Assembly: GCA_964636575.1 (NCBI GenBank)
Contig: CAZWSE010000122.1
Location: 1-8,070 of the forward strand
Length of the DNA stretch: 8,070 nucleotides
Direction of reading: 5' to 3'
Origin: CAZWSE01 sp964636575
GTDB lineage: Bacteria > Pseudomonadota > Alphaproteobacteria > Rhodobacterales > Rhodobacteraceae
This document shows positions 1-5,689 of this stretch, in pieces. The translations under genes and the position numbers were made by a program. How positions within the stretch are numbered: the stretch's first letter is position 1; each line of letters begins with the position of its first letter. The notes below the pieces were generated by a model. It was not told where the DNA came from. It saw nothing but the letters and a program-made list of their open reading frames with translations, and made no database searches.

Positions 1-947
1 GTGATGATCTTGAACGCCTCGGTCACTTTTTCCTTGGTCGCGCCGCCGCCCACGTCGAGGAAGTTGGCAGGCTCGGCGCCATACAGCTTGATGATGTCCA
101 TTGTGGCCATCGCCAGACCCGCGCCGTTGACCATGCAACCGATTTCGCCGTCGAGCGCGATGTAGTTGAGGTCGTATTTTGATGCCTCAAGCTCTTTGGG
201 GTCTTCTTCCGTTGTGTCGCGCAGCTCGCCGATGTCGGCATGGCGGTAGACCGCGTTGCCGTCAAACGCGACTTTGGCGTCGAGCACTTTCAGATCGCCT
301 TTGTCGGTGACGATCAGCGGGTTGATTTCCAGCATCTCCATGTCTTTTTCGGTGAAGGCTTTGTAAAGCAGACCCATCAATGCGACGCATTGTTTGACCT
401 GTGGGCCTTTCAGACCGAGCGCAAAGGCGACGCGGCGACCGTGGAAGGGCTGGTAGCCTGTTGCGGGGTCAACGGTGAAGTTCAGGATCTTGTCAGGGGT
501 GGATTCTGCAACTTCTTCGATGTCCATGCCGCCTTCGGTCGAGCACACAAAACCGATACGGCTGGTGGCGCGGTCGACGAGCAGGGCGAGGTAGAGTTCT
601 GTTTCAATGCCAGAGCCGTCTTCGATGTAGATGCGGTTGACTTGCTTGCCTGCGGGGCCGGTTTGGTGCGTGACCAACGTGCGGCCGAGCATTTTCTTGG
701 CTTCTTCGGCGGCTTCTTCGACCGATTTGGTCAGGCGCACACCGCCCTTTTCGCCAGCGTCGGCCTCTTTGAATGACCCTTTGCCGCGACCGCCTGCGTG
801 GATTTGAGCTTTGACGACCCAAAGCGGGCCATCCAAGGCACCGGCTGCGGTTTTCGCGTCTTCGGCTTTCAAAACGACACGACCGTCGCTGACGGGGGCT
901 CCGAAAGAGCGAAGAAGAGCTTTGGCCTGATATTCGTGGATATTCAT
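1..947 (-). CDS. sucC: Succinyl-CoA synthetase (ADP-forming) beta subunit, 3' end outside window
   Basis: SucC is the nucleotide-binding beta subunit of the cytoplasmic SucCD complex. It converts succinyl-CoA plus ADP (or GDP) and phosphate to succinate plus ATP in the TCA cycle. I translated 315 codons from the ATG at 947, which has a GGGA-type ribosome site 8 nt upstream. The protein begins MNIHEYQAKALLRSFG, as the family does. The ATP-grasp domain covers about residues 2-205, with VKAQIHAGGRGK at 45-56 and EINP at 207-210. The ligase domain follows, with CMVNGAGLAM at 271-280 and NFLDVGGGATKEKV at 295-308. The family is usually 390-400 residues long, so about 80 C-terminal residues lie beyond position 1, where sucD would be expected. 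No frameshift is seen. A twin palindrome about 110-140 nt upstream may regulate it. Identity is very secure. Confidence 0.98.
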   Translation of the reverse strand, partial: MNIHEYQAKALLRSFGAPVSDGRVVLKAEDAKTAAGALDGPLWVVKAQIHAGGRGKGSFKEADAGEKGGVRLTKSVEEAAEEAKKMLGRTLVTHQTGPAGKQVNRIYIEDGSGIETELYLALLVDRATSRIGFVCSTEGGMDIEEVAESTPDKILNFTVDPATGYQPFHGRRVAFALGLKGPQVKQCVALMGLLYKAFTEKDMEMLEINPLIVTDKGDLKVLDAKVAFDGNAVYRHADIGELRDTTEEDPKELEASKYDLNYIALDGEIGCMVNGAGLAMATMDIIKLYGAEPANFLDVGGGATKEKVTEAFKII

Positions 948-1052
948 GAAATACGTCCCATGGTTGGCTGCGTTGCGCGGATGTCGCGTGAGTTCCGTTA
1001 AAACTTAGTCAATTTTGGGACGCATGGGAGTGTTTTTCGCATAAAAGCGACA

Positions 1053-1087
1053 TTTGTGATCACGCAGAAAAATGCTGTGATCACAAA
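1053..1087. promoter_or_regulatory. Twin TGTGATCACA dyad upstream of sucC (operator or hairpin)
   Basis: Two copies of a palindrome lie here: TGTGATCAC at 1055-1063 and TGTGATCACA at 1076-1085. Their centres are 21 bp apart, about two helical turns, so two bound dimers would sit on the same face of the DNA. The pair also forms one large inverted repeat: 11-bp arms TTTGTGATCAC/GTGATCACAAA, plus a further 3-bp GCA/TGC pairing after a single-base bulge, around a loop of about 6 nt. The site lies 106-140 nt upstream of the sucC start, a position suited to a regulator or a leader hairpin. The half-sites look like a CRP/FNR or GntR-type motif without a spacer, but I cannot name the protein. No U-run follows in either direction, so a simple terminator is unlikely. 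Confidence 0.55.
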
Positions 1088-1124
1088 AGATGGTTTAGAT
1101 GAATTGTTTGTTTGTTTTGAGGTG

Positions 1125-1155
1125 GAAACGCCGCTCCAAAATGAAGCGGCGTTTC
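1125..1155 (-). terminator. Perfect 11-bp hairpin downstream of the VPLPA-CTERM gene
   Basis: The arms GAAACGCCGCT (1125-1135) and AGCGGCGTTTC (1145-1155) pair perfectly around a 9-nt loop. The hairpin lies 44 nt past the stop codon of the VPLPA-CTERM gene, where a terminator would be expected. In the direction of that gene the hairpin is followed by CCACCTCAAAAC, not by a U-run. It may therefore be a 3'-end stabilising structure or an imperfect terminator rather than a classic intrinsic one. Confidence 0.45.
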
Positions 1156-1198
1156 AGAATCTTAGTGCGTAAACTTTGGGTTGTCGCGTTTGAAAACC

Positions 1199-1813
1199 TT
1201 ACGCAGCTTTTTTCTTGCGACGTGTCAGGCCAAGACCGCCAAGGGCTGTGCCCATGAGCAAGATGCCTGCTGGCAGTGGAACAGCCGCCATCGCTGCGAT
1301 GTAATAGTCTGTGCCATCGTGACCGAACTGAATGGAGCTTACGCCTGTAAGGGTTGTCGCAACAGCGTCCGCAAACGTGATGGTTTGCAATGTGCCGCCG
1401 TTGATCGCCCATTGCAGGGTTGCAGTCGGGGCAACGCTGGGGAGTGGTCGGTGTTTGTCGTTGTAGAACGAAAAGCCGCTCAGATCGATCACTTTGTCAA
1501 AGGATAGGTCAAGGTTTTCGCCAGCCGTCAAGTTGTCGTCATTGCCAGGATCGCATTGTGCACCTGAATCAATAACAGCGCAAACGCCCAGTCCTGCTGG
1601 CAAGCCGCCGCTGAGATCATCAAAGTAAGCAAACGCGTCATTGCCGTTGGCTGTCGCGTTGAACGTCGTTCCAATGCCGCCGAAATCCAAAGTCATTCCG
1701 TTGACCACGCCACGCTCGTTGTTTGCTGCCTCAGCGACAAAATCAAACGTAGCGGCCCCGGCTGCCGAGGACATTGCGCCCACGAACAAGGCAGCTGTCA
1801 GTGTTTTCATCAT
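1199..1813 (-). CDS. Secreted VPLPA-CTERM sorting-domain protein
   Basis: This is a 204-residue exported protein of unknown function with a C-terminal sorting tail. The N-terminus (MMKTLTAALF through AAGA) is a signal peptide, with probable cleavage near residues 20-21. The body, about 21-175, is acidic and rich in Gly, Asp and Thr, with two cysteines (78 and 87) that could form a disulfide. The tail has VPLPAG at 178-183, a short hydrophobic stretch to about 196, then the basic cluster RRKKK at 198-202. That tripartite ending defines VPLPA-CTERM proteins, which are known to be processed by a dedicated exosortase (XrtD type) and are often surface or matrix proteins. The chosen ATG is the first of two adjacent ones, with AGGGA 8 nt upstream; the second, at 1810, is possible. 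The gene sits between mdh and sucC, and nothing in it suggests a metabolic role. Confidence 0.88.
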   Translation of the reverse strand: MMKTLTAALFVGAMSSAAGAATFDFVAEAANNERGVVNGMTLDFGGIGTTFNATANGNDAFAYFDDLSGGLPAGLGVCAVIDSGAQCDPGNDDNLTAGENLDLSFDKVIDLSGFSFYNDKHRPLPSVAPTATLQWAINGGTLQTITFADAVATTLTGVSSIQFGHDGTDYYIAAMAAVPLPAGILLMGTALGGLGLTRRKKKAA

Positions 1814-2062
1814 TTTTCAGTTCCCTTAACTGGTTATCATATTCGGCTCAGACCAAGAGCGGTGCCTGTGGCGCGCTCCTCCCCCCAGGGAATATGGCAA
1901 AAACCTGCCGACTATGTGGCAGAATTAGGGCGGGGCTAAAATGGGATTGATTGCAACCTATGGAATTAGTTTTCAAAAGGAAATTCGGGTGTTTTCGACT
2001 TGCGGGCAAGCATTGAAACAATTGTTCGTTAAATCGAGTTAAATCATGAGTTTAAGTTATTA

Positions 2063-2086
2063 CAGTTGTGATAGTCGACACAATTG
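2063..2086. repeat. Inverted repeat CAGTTGTG-N8-CACAATTG, CRP/FNR-like dyad
   Basis: Eight-base arms at 2063-2070 and 2079-2086 match at 7 of 8 positions. The core TGTGA-N6-ACACA (2067-2082) agrees at 9 of 10 positions with the E. coli CRP consensus TGTGA-N6-TCACA, so a CRP/FNR-superfamily site is one reading. It lies about 250 nt upstream of the VPLPA-CTERM start, which is far for direct control. No other plausible target gene starts nearby. Resemblance only. Confidence 0.3.
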
Positions 2087-2322
2087 AGATTCGGTTTCGT
2101 GCTATATCTGCAACGGAGTTTCGGAGATGAAAAAATAGACAATGCATGAAAATTTACCTCATTGTTGTGGATGCAAGAACAATGATTGGTCGAGACGATT
2201 CTTATTATGTTGGCTAATTATTGCCGATAGCTATGAGGGCTATTGCTTTTTCCAAGATTTGTATTGGCCGGATTCTCACTACATCCGGTGGAGGGGTCGC
2301 GATTGCACACAGGATTTTGCGG

Positions 2323-2378
2323 CGGGCTACAGAGGCCGGCTTTTGCTGATGAGCCTTCGGGTGCTGAGGCGTAGCCCG
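2323..2378. repeat. Fold-back element with perfect 8-bp outer stem
   Basis: CGGGCTAC (2323-2330) pairs perfectly with GTAGCCCG (2371-2378). The 40 nt between them can form an inner stem GGCT/AGCC (2338-2341 with 2351-2354) or a competing small CUUCGG tetraloop stem. It begins 36 bp beyond the mdh terminator and overlaps no gene. It could be a structured RNA, a REP-like palindromic unit or chance in GC-rich DNA; copy number in the genome would decide. Confidence 0.35.
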
Positions 2379-2417
2379 GTTTCGATGGTTGATAGCTGCG
2401 TTTGAGTGCTTGACATG

Positions 2418-2449
2418 AAAAAGCGCCGCCCGAGGTGCGGACGGCGCTT
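2418..2449 (-). terminator. Intrinsic terminator of mdh
   Basis: In the direction of mdh the arms AAGCGCCG and CGGCGCTT (2442-2449 with 2421-2428) form a perfect 8-bp GC-rich stem, extended inside by further pairing after a mismatch. The stem runs directly into a T-run (complement of the As at 2418-2422). It lies 24 nt past the mdh stop codon. This is a good rho-independent terminator, and it implies that most mdh transcripts end before the VPLPA-CTERM gene and sucC. Confidence 0.8.
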
Positions 2450-2473
2450 GATTTCGAGTTTGTCCGGATTTTT

Positions 2474-3436
2474 TTAGCCGAGGCTGCTGTCGATGCCTTT
2501 GCAGGCTTCAACCAGCCCTTTTACGGCTTTGACCGAGTTGTCGAACATCGCTTGCTCGTCTTTGCTCATCTTGATTTCGACGACGCGCTCAATGCCGTCT
2601 TTGCCGATCACGGTTGGAACGCCAACGTAAAACCCGTCGAGCCCGTAAGCGCCATCAACATGTGCGGCACAGGGCAACAGGCGCTTTTGGTCTTTCAGAT
2701 AGCTTTCGGCCATTTCAATGGCTGAGGTTGCAGGCGCATAGAACGCCGACCCGTTGCCAAGCAGCCCTACGATTTCGGCGCCGCCGTCGCGGGTGCGTTG
2801 CACGATCGCGTCCAGTTTTTCTTGTGTGGTCCAGCCCATATCGACCAGATCCGGCAGTGGGATGCCTGCAACCGTCGAATAGCGCACCAGTGGTACCATC
2901 GTATCGCCGTGGCCGCCCAAAACGAAGGCTGTGACGTCTTTCATAGATACATCAAATTCGAGGCTCAGGAAGTGGCGGAAGCGCGCGCTGTCCAGAACGC
3001 CAGCCATCCCGCAGACTTTGTTGTGCGGCAGACCTGAAAATTCACGCAACGCCCAAACCATGGCGTCCAGCGGGTTGGTGATGCAGATTACAAAGGCGTT
3101 CGGCGCGTGGGCTGCGATGCCTTCGCCAACGGATTTCATGACCTTGAGGTTGATGCCCAAAAGATCATCGCGGCTCATCCCGGGTTTGCGGGGAACGCCT
3201 GCGGTGACGATGCAAACGTCCGCGCCTGCGATGTCGGCGTAATCTGTGGTGCCTTTCATAGTGACGTCGAATTTGCCGGATGGACCGGCCTCAGCGATGT
3301 CGAGCGCCTTGCCCTGTGGGGTGCCGTCAGCAATGTCAAACAATACGACATCGCCGAGCTCTTTGAGCGCGACGAGGTGGGCCAATGTGCCACCAATCTG
3401 GCCTGCGCCGATGAGGGCGATTTTGGGACGTGCCAT
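2474..3436 (-). CDS. mdh: Malate dehydrogenase (NAD+, LDH-like)
   Basis: Mdh is the cytoplasmic TCA-cycle enzyme that interconverts (S)-malate and oxaloacetate with NAD+/NADH. The product is 320 residues, the usual length of the LDH-like bacterial class. Visible features are the Rossmann glycine motif GAGQIG (10-15), Asp34 at the end of the second strand for NAD preference, the substrate loop RKPGMSRDD with Arg83 and Arg89, Asn121 in NPLDAMVW, Arg152 in DSARFR, and the catalytic His176 in GGHGDTMVPL. The start at 3436 (MARPKIALIG) was chosen because GGAG lies 8 nt upstream and family members begin there; the frame stays open further upstream, but that extension is not protein-like. It is divergent from the permease gene. 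The usual partner sucC is downstream but separated by a terminator and a foreign-looking gene. Confidence 0.98.
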   Translation of the reverse strand: MARPKIALIGAGQIGGTLAHLVALKELGDVVLFDIADGTPQGKALDIAEAGPSGKFDVTMKGTTDYADIAGADVCIVTAGVPRKPGMSRDDLLGINLKVMKSVGEGIAAHAPNAFVICITNPLDAMVWALREFSGLPHNKVCGMAGVLDSARFRHFLSLEFDVSMKDVTAFVLGGHGDTMVPLVRYSTVAGIPLPDLVDMGWTTQEKLDAIVQRTRDGGAEIVGLLGNGSAFYAPATSAIEMAESYLKDQKRLLPCAAHVDGAYGLDGFYVGVPTVIGKDGIERVVEIKMSKDEQAMFDNSVKAVKGLVEACKGIDSSLG

Positions 3437-3471
3437 GAAAGTATCTCCGGAATGGTTTGAATTTCCGCCGT

Positions 3472-3500
3472 TGCCTAGTCCTTTCAAAGCAATCACGCAA
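3472..3500 (-). promoter_or_regulatory. Possible sigma-70-type promoter of mdh
   Basis: On the minus strand TTGCGT (3500-3495) and TAGGCA (3477-3472) are separated by 17 bp, about 35 nt ahead of the mdh start codon. Each hexamer matches only part of the consensus, and alphaproteobacterial promoters are often weak, so this is a candidate by position and spacing only. The 160-bp gap it lies in also serves the divergent permease gene. Confidence 0.25.
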
Positions 3501-3596
3501 GGGTTGCTGCGCCGCGGCACTGAGAGAGGCTTGATCTATCAAAAGGCAGACAGGCCCGCTAAACCAGAGATGACACAAGTAATTAAGGGTGCGTTA

Positions 3597-4352
3597 ATGC
3601 TGGTTCTGGATGCCGCGTTTTTTGCAATCGCGGGGCCTGCTGTGGTGTTTGCGGGGATTTCTAAGGGGGGATTCGGGTCCGGAGCCGCCTTTGCGGCGTC
3701 GTCGATTCTGGCGCTTGTGGTCGACCCGGGCCTTGCGCTTGGGGTGATGCTGCCGATGCTTTTGCTGATCGATTTGGTCACGCTGCGCCCGTACTGGAAG
3801 ACTTGGAGCTGGCCGGACGCAAAGCTGCTGGCCCTTGGCGGGGTGCCGGGGGTCGCTTTGGGGGCTGCGCTTTATAGTGTTGCCAATGCCGATGTGCTGC
3901 GACTGCTGATCGGGGGCATATCGGTCGCGTTTGTGATCTGGCAGTTGGGTCGTGCGCAGGGGTGGATCCGCATCGGTGGCGCCCCGATGCCAGCATGGGG
4001 CGGCGCTTTGGCTGGGTGCGTTGCGGGTTTCACAAGTTTTGTGAGCCACGCAGGCGGGCCAGTTGCTGCGGTTTATCTGCTGACACGCGGCCTTAAAAAG
4101 ACCGAGTATCAGGGAACGACCGTACTTGTTTTTGGAGCGATCAATGTTGTGAAATTTGTACCCTACACGTTTCTAGGGCTTTTCACGGCGCAGACTTTAC
4201 TGGCCAATCTGGCGCTGGCGCCTTTTGCCCTGCTGGGGGCCTGGCTTGGGGTCAAAGCGCATATGCTTGTCCCCGAACGTCTTTTCTTCGCCATTACTTA
4301 CACCCTGCTGATCGTCACAGGCTGTAAGCTGATTTGGGACGGGCTGACCTGA
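3597..4352 (+). CDS. TauE/SafE-family sulfite/anion permease (TSUP)
   Basis: This is a 251-residue polytopic inner-membrane protein, the usual size of the TauE/SafE (TSUP) family. Family members are proposed to move small anions such as sulfite, sulfoacetate or other organosulfonate products across the membrane. Two homologous halves are visible, each opening with a family-type glycine motif: GISKGGFGSG (20-29) and GFTSFVSHAGGP (144-155). Hydrophobic segments lie at about 5-20, 28-60, 75-95, 100-117, 133-163, 175-197, 201-220 and 228-247, giving seven or eight helices. I chose the ATG at 3597 because AAGGG lies 7 nt upstream and homologues start just before GISKGGFG. An in-frame ATG at 3570 is possible but lacks a ribosome site, and longer forms would run through the mdh start. 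The substrate cannot be read from sequence. It is convergent with the next gene, with only 3 bp between stops. Confidence 0.9.
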   Translation: MLVLDAAFFAIAGPAVVFAGISKGGFGSGAAFAASSILALVVDPGLALGVMLPMLLLIDLVTLRPYWKTWSWPDAKLLALGGVPGVALGAALYSVANADVLRLLIGGISVAFVIWQLGRAQGWIRIGGAPMPAWGGALAGCVAGFTSFVSHAGGPVAAVYLLTRGLKKTEYQGTTVLVFGAINVVKFVPYTFLGLFTAQTLLANLALAPFALLGAWLGVKAHMLVPERLFFAITYTLLIVTGCKLIWDGLT

Positions 4353-4355
4353 GTA

Positions 4356-4664
4356 TCAGGCGTCATCACCCGCCGCTGGTAGGTTTTCTGCCATTTCTTC
4401 AAAGGCTTGGCCGGATGCGATCAGGCACGTGGTGCCATTCGCGTTGGTGACCGTGATTGTCCAGCTGCCTTCGGTGCTGGCAAACACTTCGATCACTGCG
4501 TTGTTGGTGCCAAGCCCCATGGACTGGCGTGTTTCGCCGTAGCGTTCGGCCAATCGGTGCACGACCGTATCGCGCGGGCCGCAGGCAGTTTGCGCAGATA
4601 GGGTGGTTGCAAACAGGGGTGTTACGACCAGTGCCAAGGTCAATTTCATCATGAGTGTATTCAT
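4356..4664 (-). CDS. Small secreted protein of unknown function (two Cys)
   Basis: This is a 102-residue predicted periplasmic or secreted protein. The first 24 residues (MNTLMMKLTL through TLSA) form a signal peptide with cleavage near LSA|QT. The mature part of about 78 residues has two cysteines (28 in ACGPRD and 80 in GTTCLIAS) likely to form a disulfide, an RLAERYGET stretch (37-45), and a beta-like segment (EVFASTEGSWTITVT, 59-73). Similar short proteins are, to my knowledge, common and unnamed in Rhodobacterales. The ATG at 4664 has AAGG 9 nt upstream; starts further upstream would add a basic, non-protein-like stretch ahead of the signal peptide. The gene is divergent from mcl2, sharing a 161-bp intergenic region with two palindromes, so shared regulation is possible. 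Function unknown. Confidence 0.82.
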   Translation of the reverse strand: MNTLMMKLTLALVVTPLFATTLSAQTACGPRDTVVHRLAERYGETRQSMGLGTNNAVIEVFASTEGSWTITVTNANGTTCLIASGQAFEEMAENLPAAGDDA

Positions 4665-4699
4665 TTGAGTTGCCTTTCGTTGATGCTTTGACCGTTGCA

Positions 4700-4726
4700 C
4701 AACAGCTGTTGCACTTGCGTTAACGC
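4700..4726. promoter_or_regulatory. Two adjacent perfect palindromes between divergent genes
   Basis: CAACAGCTGTTG (4700-4711) is a perfect 12-bp palindrome and GCGTTAACGC (4717-4726) a perfect 10-bp palindrome; their centres are 16 bp apart. The hexamer TTGCAC also occurs at 4695-4700 and 4709-4714. The cluster lies 36-62 nt upstream of the small secreted gene (minus) and 100-126 nt upstream of mcl2 (plus), where an operator for one or both would be expected. The binding protein cannot be named from sequence. Confidence 0.4.
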
Positions 4727-4825
4727 GGCGTCCTTTTGTTCTTTTTCTGCGTTGCGGCGCGATTGGTCTTGAATTTTTCAGCAATTAATGACCTTTGGGG
4801 CGCAACTTTATTGCTGGAGATACCT

Positions 4826-5689
4826 ATGCCTATCGCGCGCCCGACCCGTTCTGTGTTGTACATCCCTGCGTCCAAGCCGCGGGCGATTGAAAAAGTGCGC
4901 GGCTTGCCCGTGGATGCCATTATCTTCGATCTCGAAGACGCGGTAACCGCTGACGAAAAACCCGCTGCCCGTTCCACCTTGGCTGAAGAGATTGAAAAGG
5001 GTGGTTTTGGAGCGCGTATGAAGATTGTCCGGATCAATGCGCTTGATACCGAATGGGGTGTTGAGGATGCAAAGGCCGCGGCTCAGCTGGATGTAGATGC
5101 CATTTTGTTGCCAAAGGTGGGCACTCCTGCCGATTTGGACGCGCTTGCCAAGATCACCGGTGACATTCCGCTTTGGGCGATGATGGAAAGCCCCAAGGGG
5201 ATGCTGAATGCGCCTGATATTGCTGCGCATCCCAAGCTGAAAGGCATGGTCATGGGCACCAATGATCTGGCCAAAGACTTGCAAACCCGCGACCGCGCGG
5301 ACCGTTTGCCGTTGATGACGTCGCTTGGGATTTGTTTGCTTGCGGCTAAGGCCGAGGGCACCACCATTGTCGATGGTGTGTACAACAAGTTCAAAGACGA
5401 TGAAGGCTTGAAGGTCGAATGCGATCAAGGCCGTGACATGGGGTTTGACGGCAAAACGCTGATCCACCCCGCTCAGGTGGATGTGACCAATGACGCCTTT
5501 GCCCCGACCGAGGCCGAGATTGATCTGGCCCGTCGTCAGATTGAAGCCTTTGCCGAGGTTGAGGCCAGCGGGCAGGGTGTCGCCGTCGTCGATGGCAAGA
5601 TCGTTGAGAACCTTCATGTTGCCACCGCCCGCGAAACACTGGCAAAGTCAGAGGCGATTGAGGCAATGAAAAGCGAGCTTTCGAAATGA
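4826..5689 (+). CDS. mcl2: (3S)-malyl-CoA thioesterase / CitE-family lyase, Mcl2-type
   Basis: This is a cytoplasmic HpcH/HpaI/CitE-fold enzyme of 287 residues. Visible family features are FDLEDAV (34-40), Arg69 in VRIN for substrate carboxylate binding, PKVG (96-99), probable Mg2+ ligands Glu121 (MMESPKG) and Asp147 (GTNDL), and GFDGKTLIHPAQV (206-218). The sequence resembles R. sphaeroides Mcl2, which hydrolyses (3S)-malyl-CoA to malate and CoA, more than the roughly 318-residue lyase Mcl1 as I recall it. With Mcl1 it gives apparent malate synthase activity. The neighbouring mch supports a malyl-CoA/methylmalyl-CoA substrate. The start at 4826 has GGAG 6 nt upstream; the open frame continues to 4736, but that extension is not family-like. 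Its stop overlaps the next ATG by 4 nt. Thioesterase versus lyase cannot be settled by eye; a citrate-lyase-like paralogue is less likely. Confidence 0.85.
   Translation: MPIARPTRSVLYIPASKPRAIEKVRGLPVDAIIFDLEDAVTADEKPAARSTLAEEIEKGGFGARMKIVRINALDTEWGVEDAKAAAQLDVDAILLPKVGTPADLDALAKITGDIPLWAMMESPKGMLNAPDIAAHPKLKGMVMGTNDLAKDLQTRDRADRLPLMTSLGICLLAAKAEGTTIVDGVYNKFKDDEGLKVECDQGRDMGFDGKTLIHPAQVDVTNDAFAPTEAEIDLARRQIEAFAEVEASGQGVAVVDGKIVENLHVATARETLAKSEAIEAMKSELSK

Larger units (their letters stand above)
1814..2413. other. 600-bp intergenic region, partly AT-rich, no convincing gene
   Basis: I see no gene with credible codon use, ribosome site and protein-like translation on either strand. The part nearest 1813 should hold the promoter and leader of the VPLPA-CTERM gene. 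About 1960-2260 is visibly more AT-rich than the neighbouring genes. It holds a 10-bp palindrome AACAATTGTT (2017-2026), a direct repeat of GTTAAATC with a 10-bp period (2028-2045) and an inverted repeat at 2063-2086. A 23-codon frame at 2146-2217 (begins MKIYLIVVDART) could be a small peptide or a gene remnant, but has no well-placed ribosome site. A fold-back structure lies at 2323-2378. The region could be regulatory, a small-RNA locus, or decayed DNA. Confidence 0.5.

Noticed and set aside
240..776. 178-codon open frame on the plus strand
   Set aside because: It is antisense to sucC, whose translation is unmistakable; the open frame is a by-product of GC-rich codon use.
1891..1908. Possible sigma-54 promoter for the VPLPA gene on the minus strand
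   Set aside because: GG and GC elements are separated by 9 rather than 10 bp and the -12 box is poor.
2142..2405. 87-codon plus-strand frame in the mdh–VPLPA gap
   Set aside because: The translation is rich in Cys, Trp and Arg with no pattern, there is no ribosome site, and it ends just ahead of the mdh terminator.
2218..2511. 97-codon minus-strand frame in the same gap
   Set aside because: It overlaps the end of mdh and the terminator hairpin; its Ser/Lys/Pro-rich translation looks non-coding.
3246..3596. Upstream extension of the permease frame
   Set aside because: The extension runs antisense through the mdh start; family members start close to 3597, where a ribosome site is present.
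4808..5617. 269-codon open frame on the minus strand
   Set aside because: It lies wholly antisense to mcl2; its translation has no domain character and no ribosome site.
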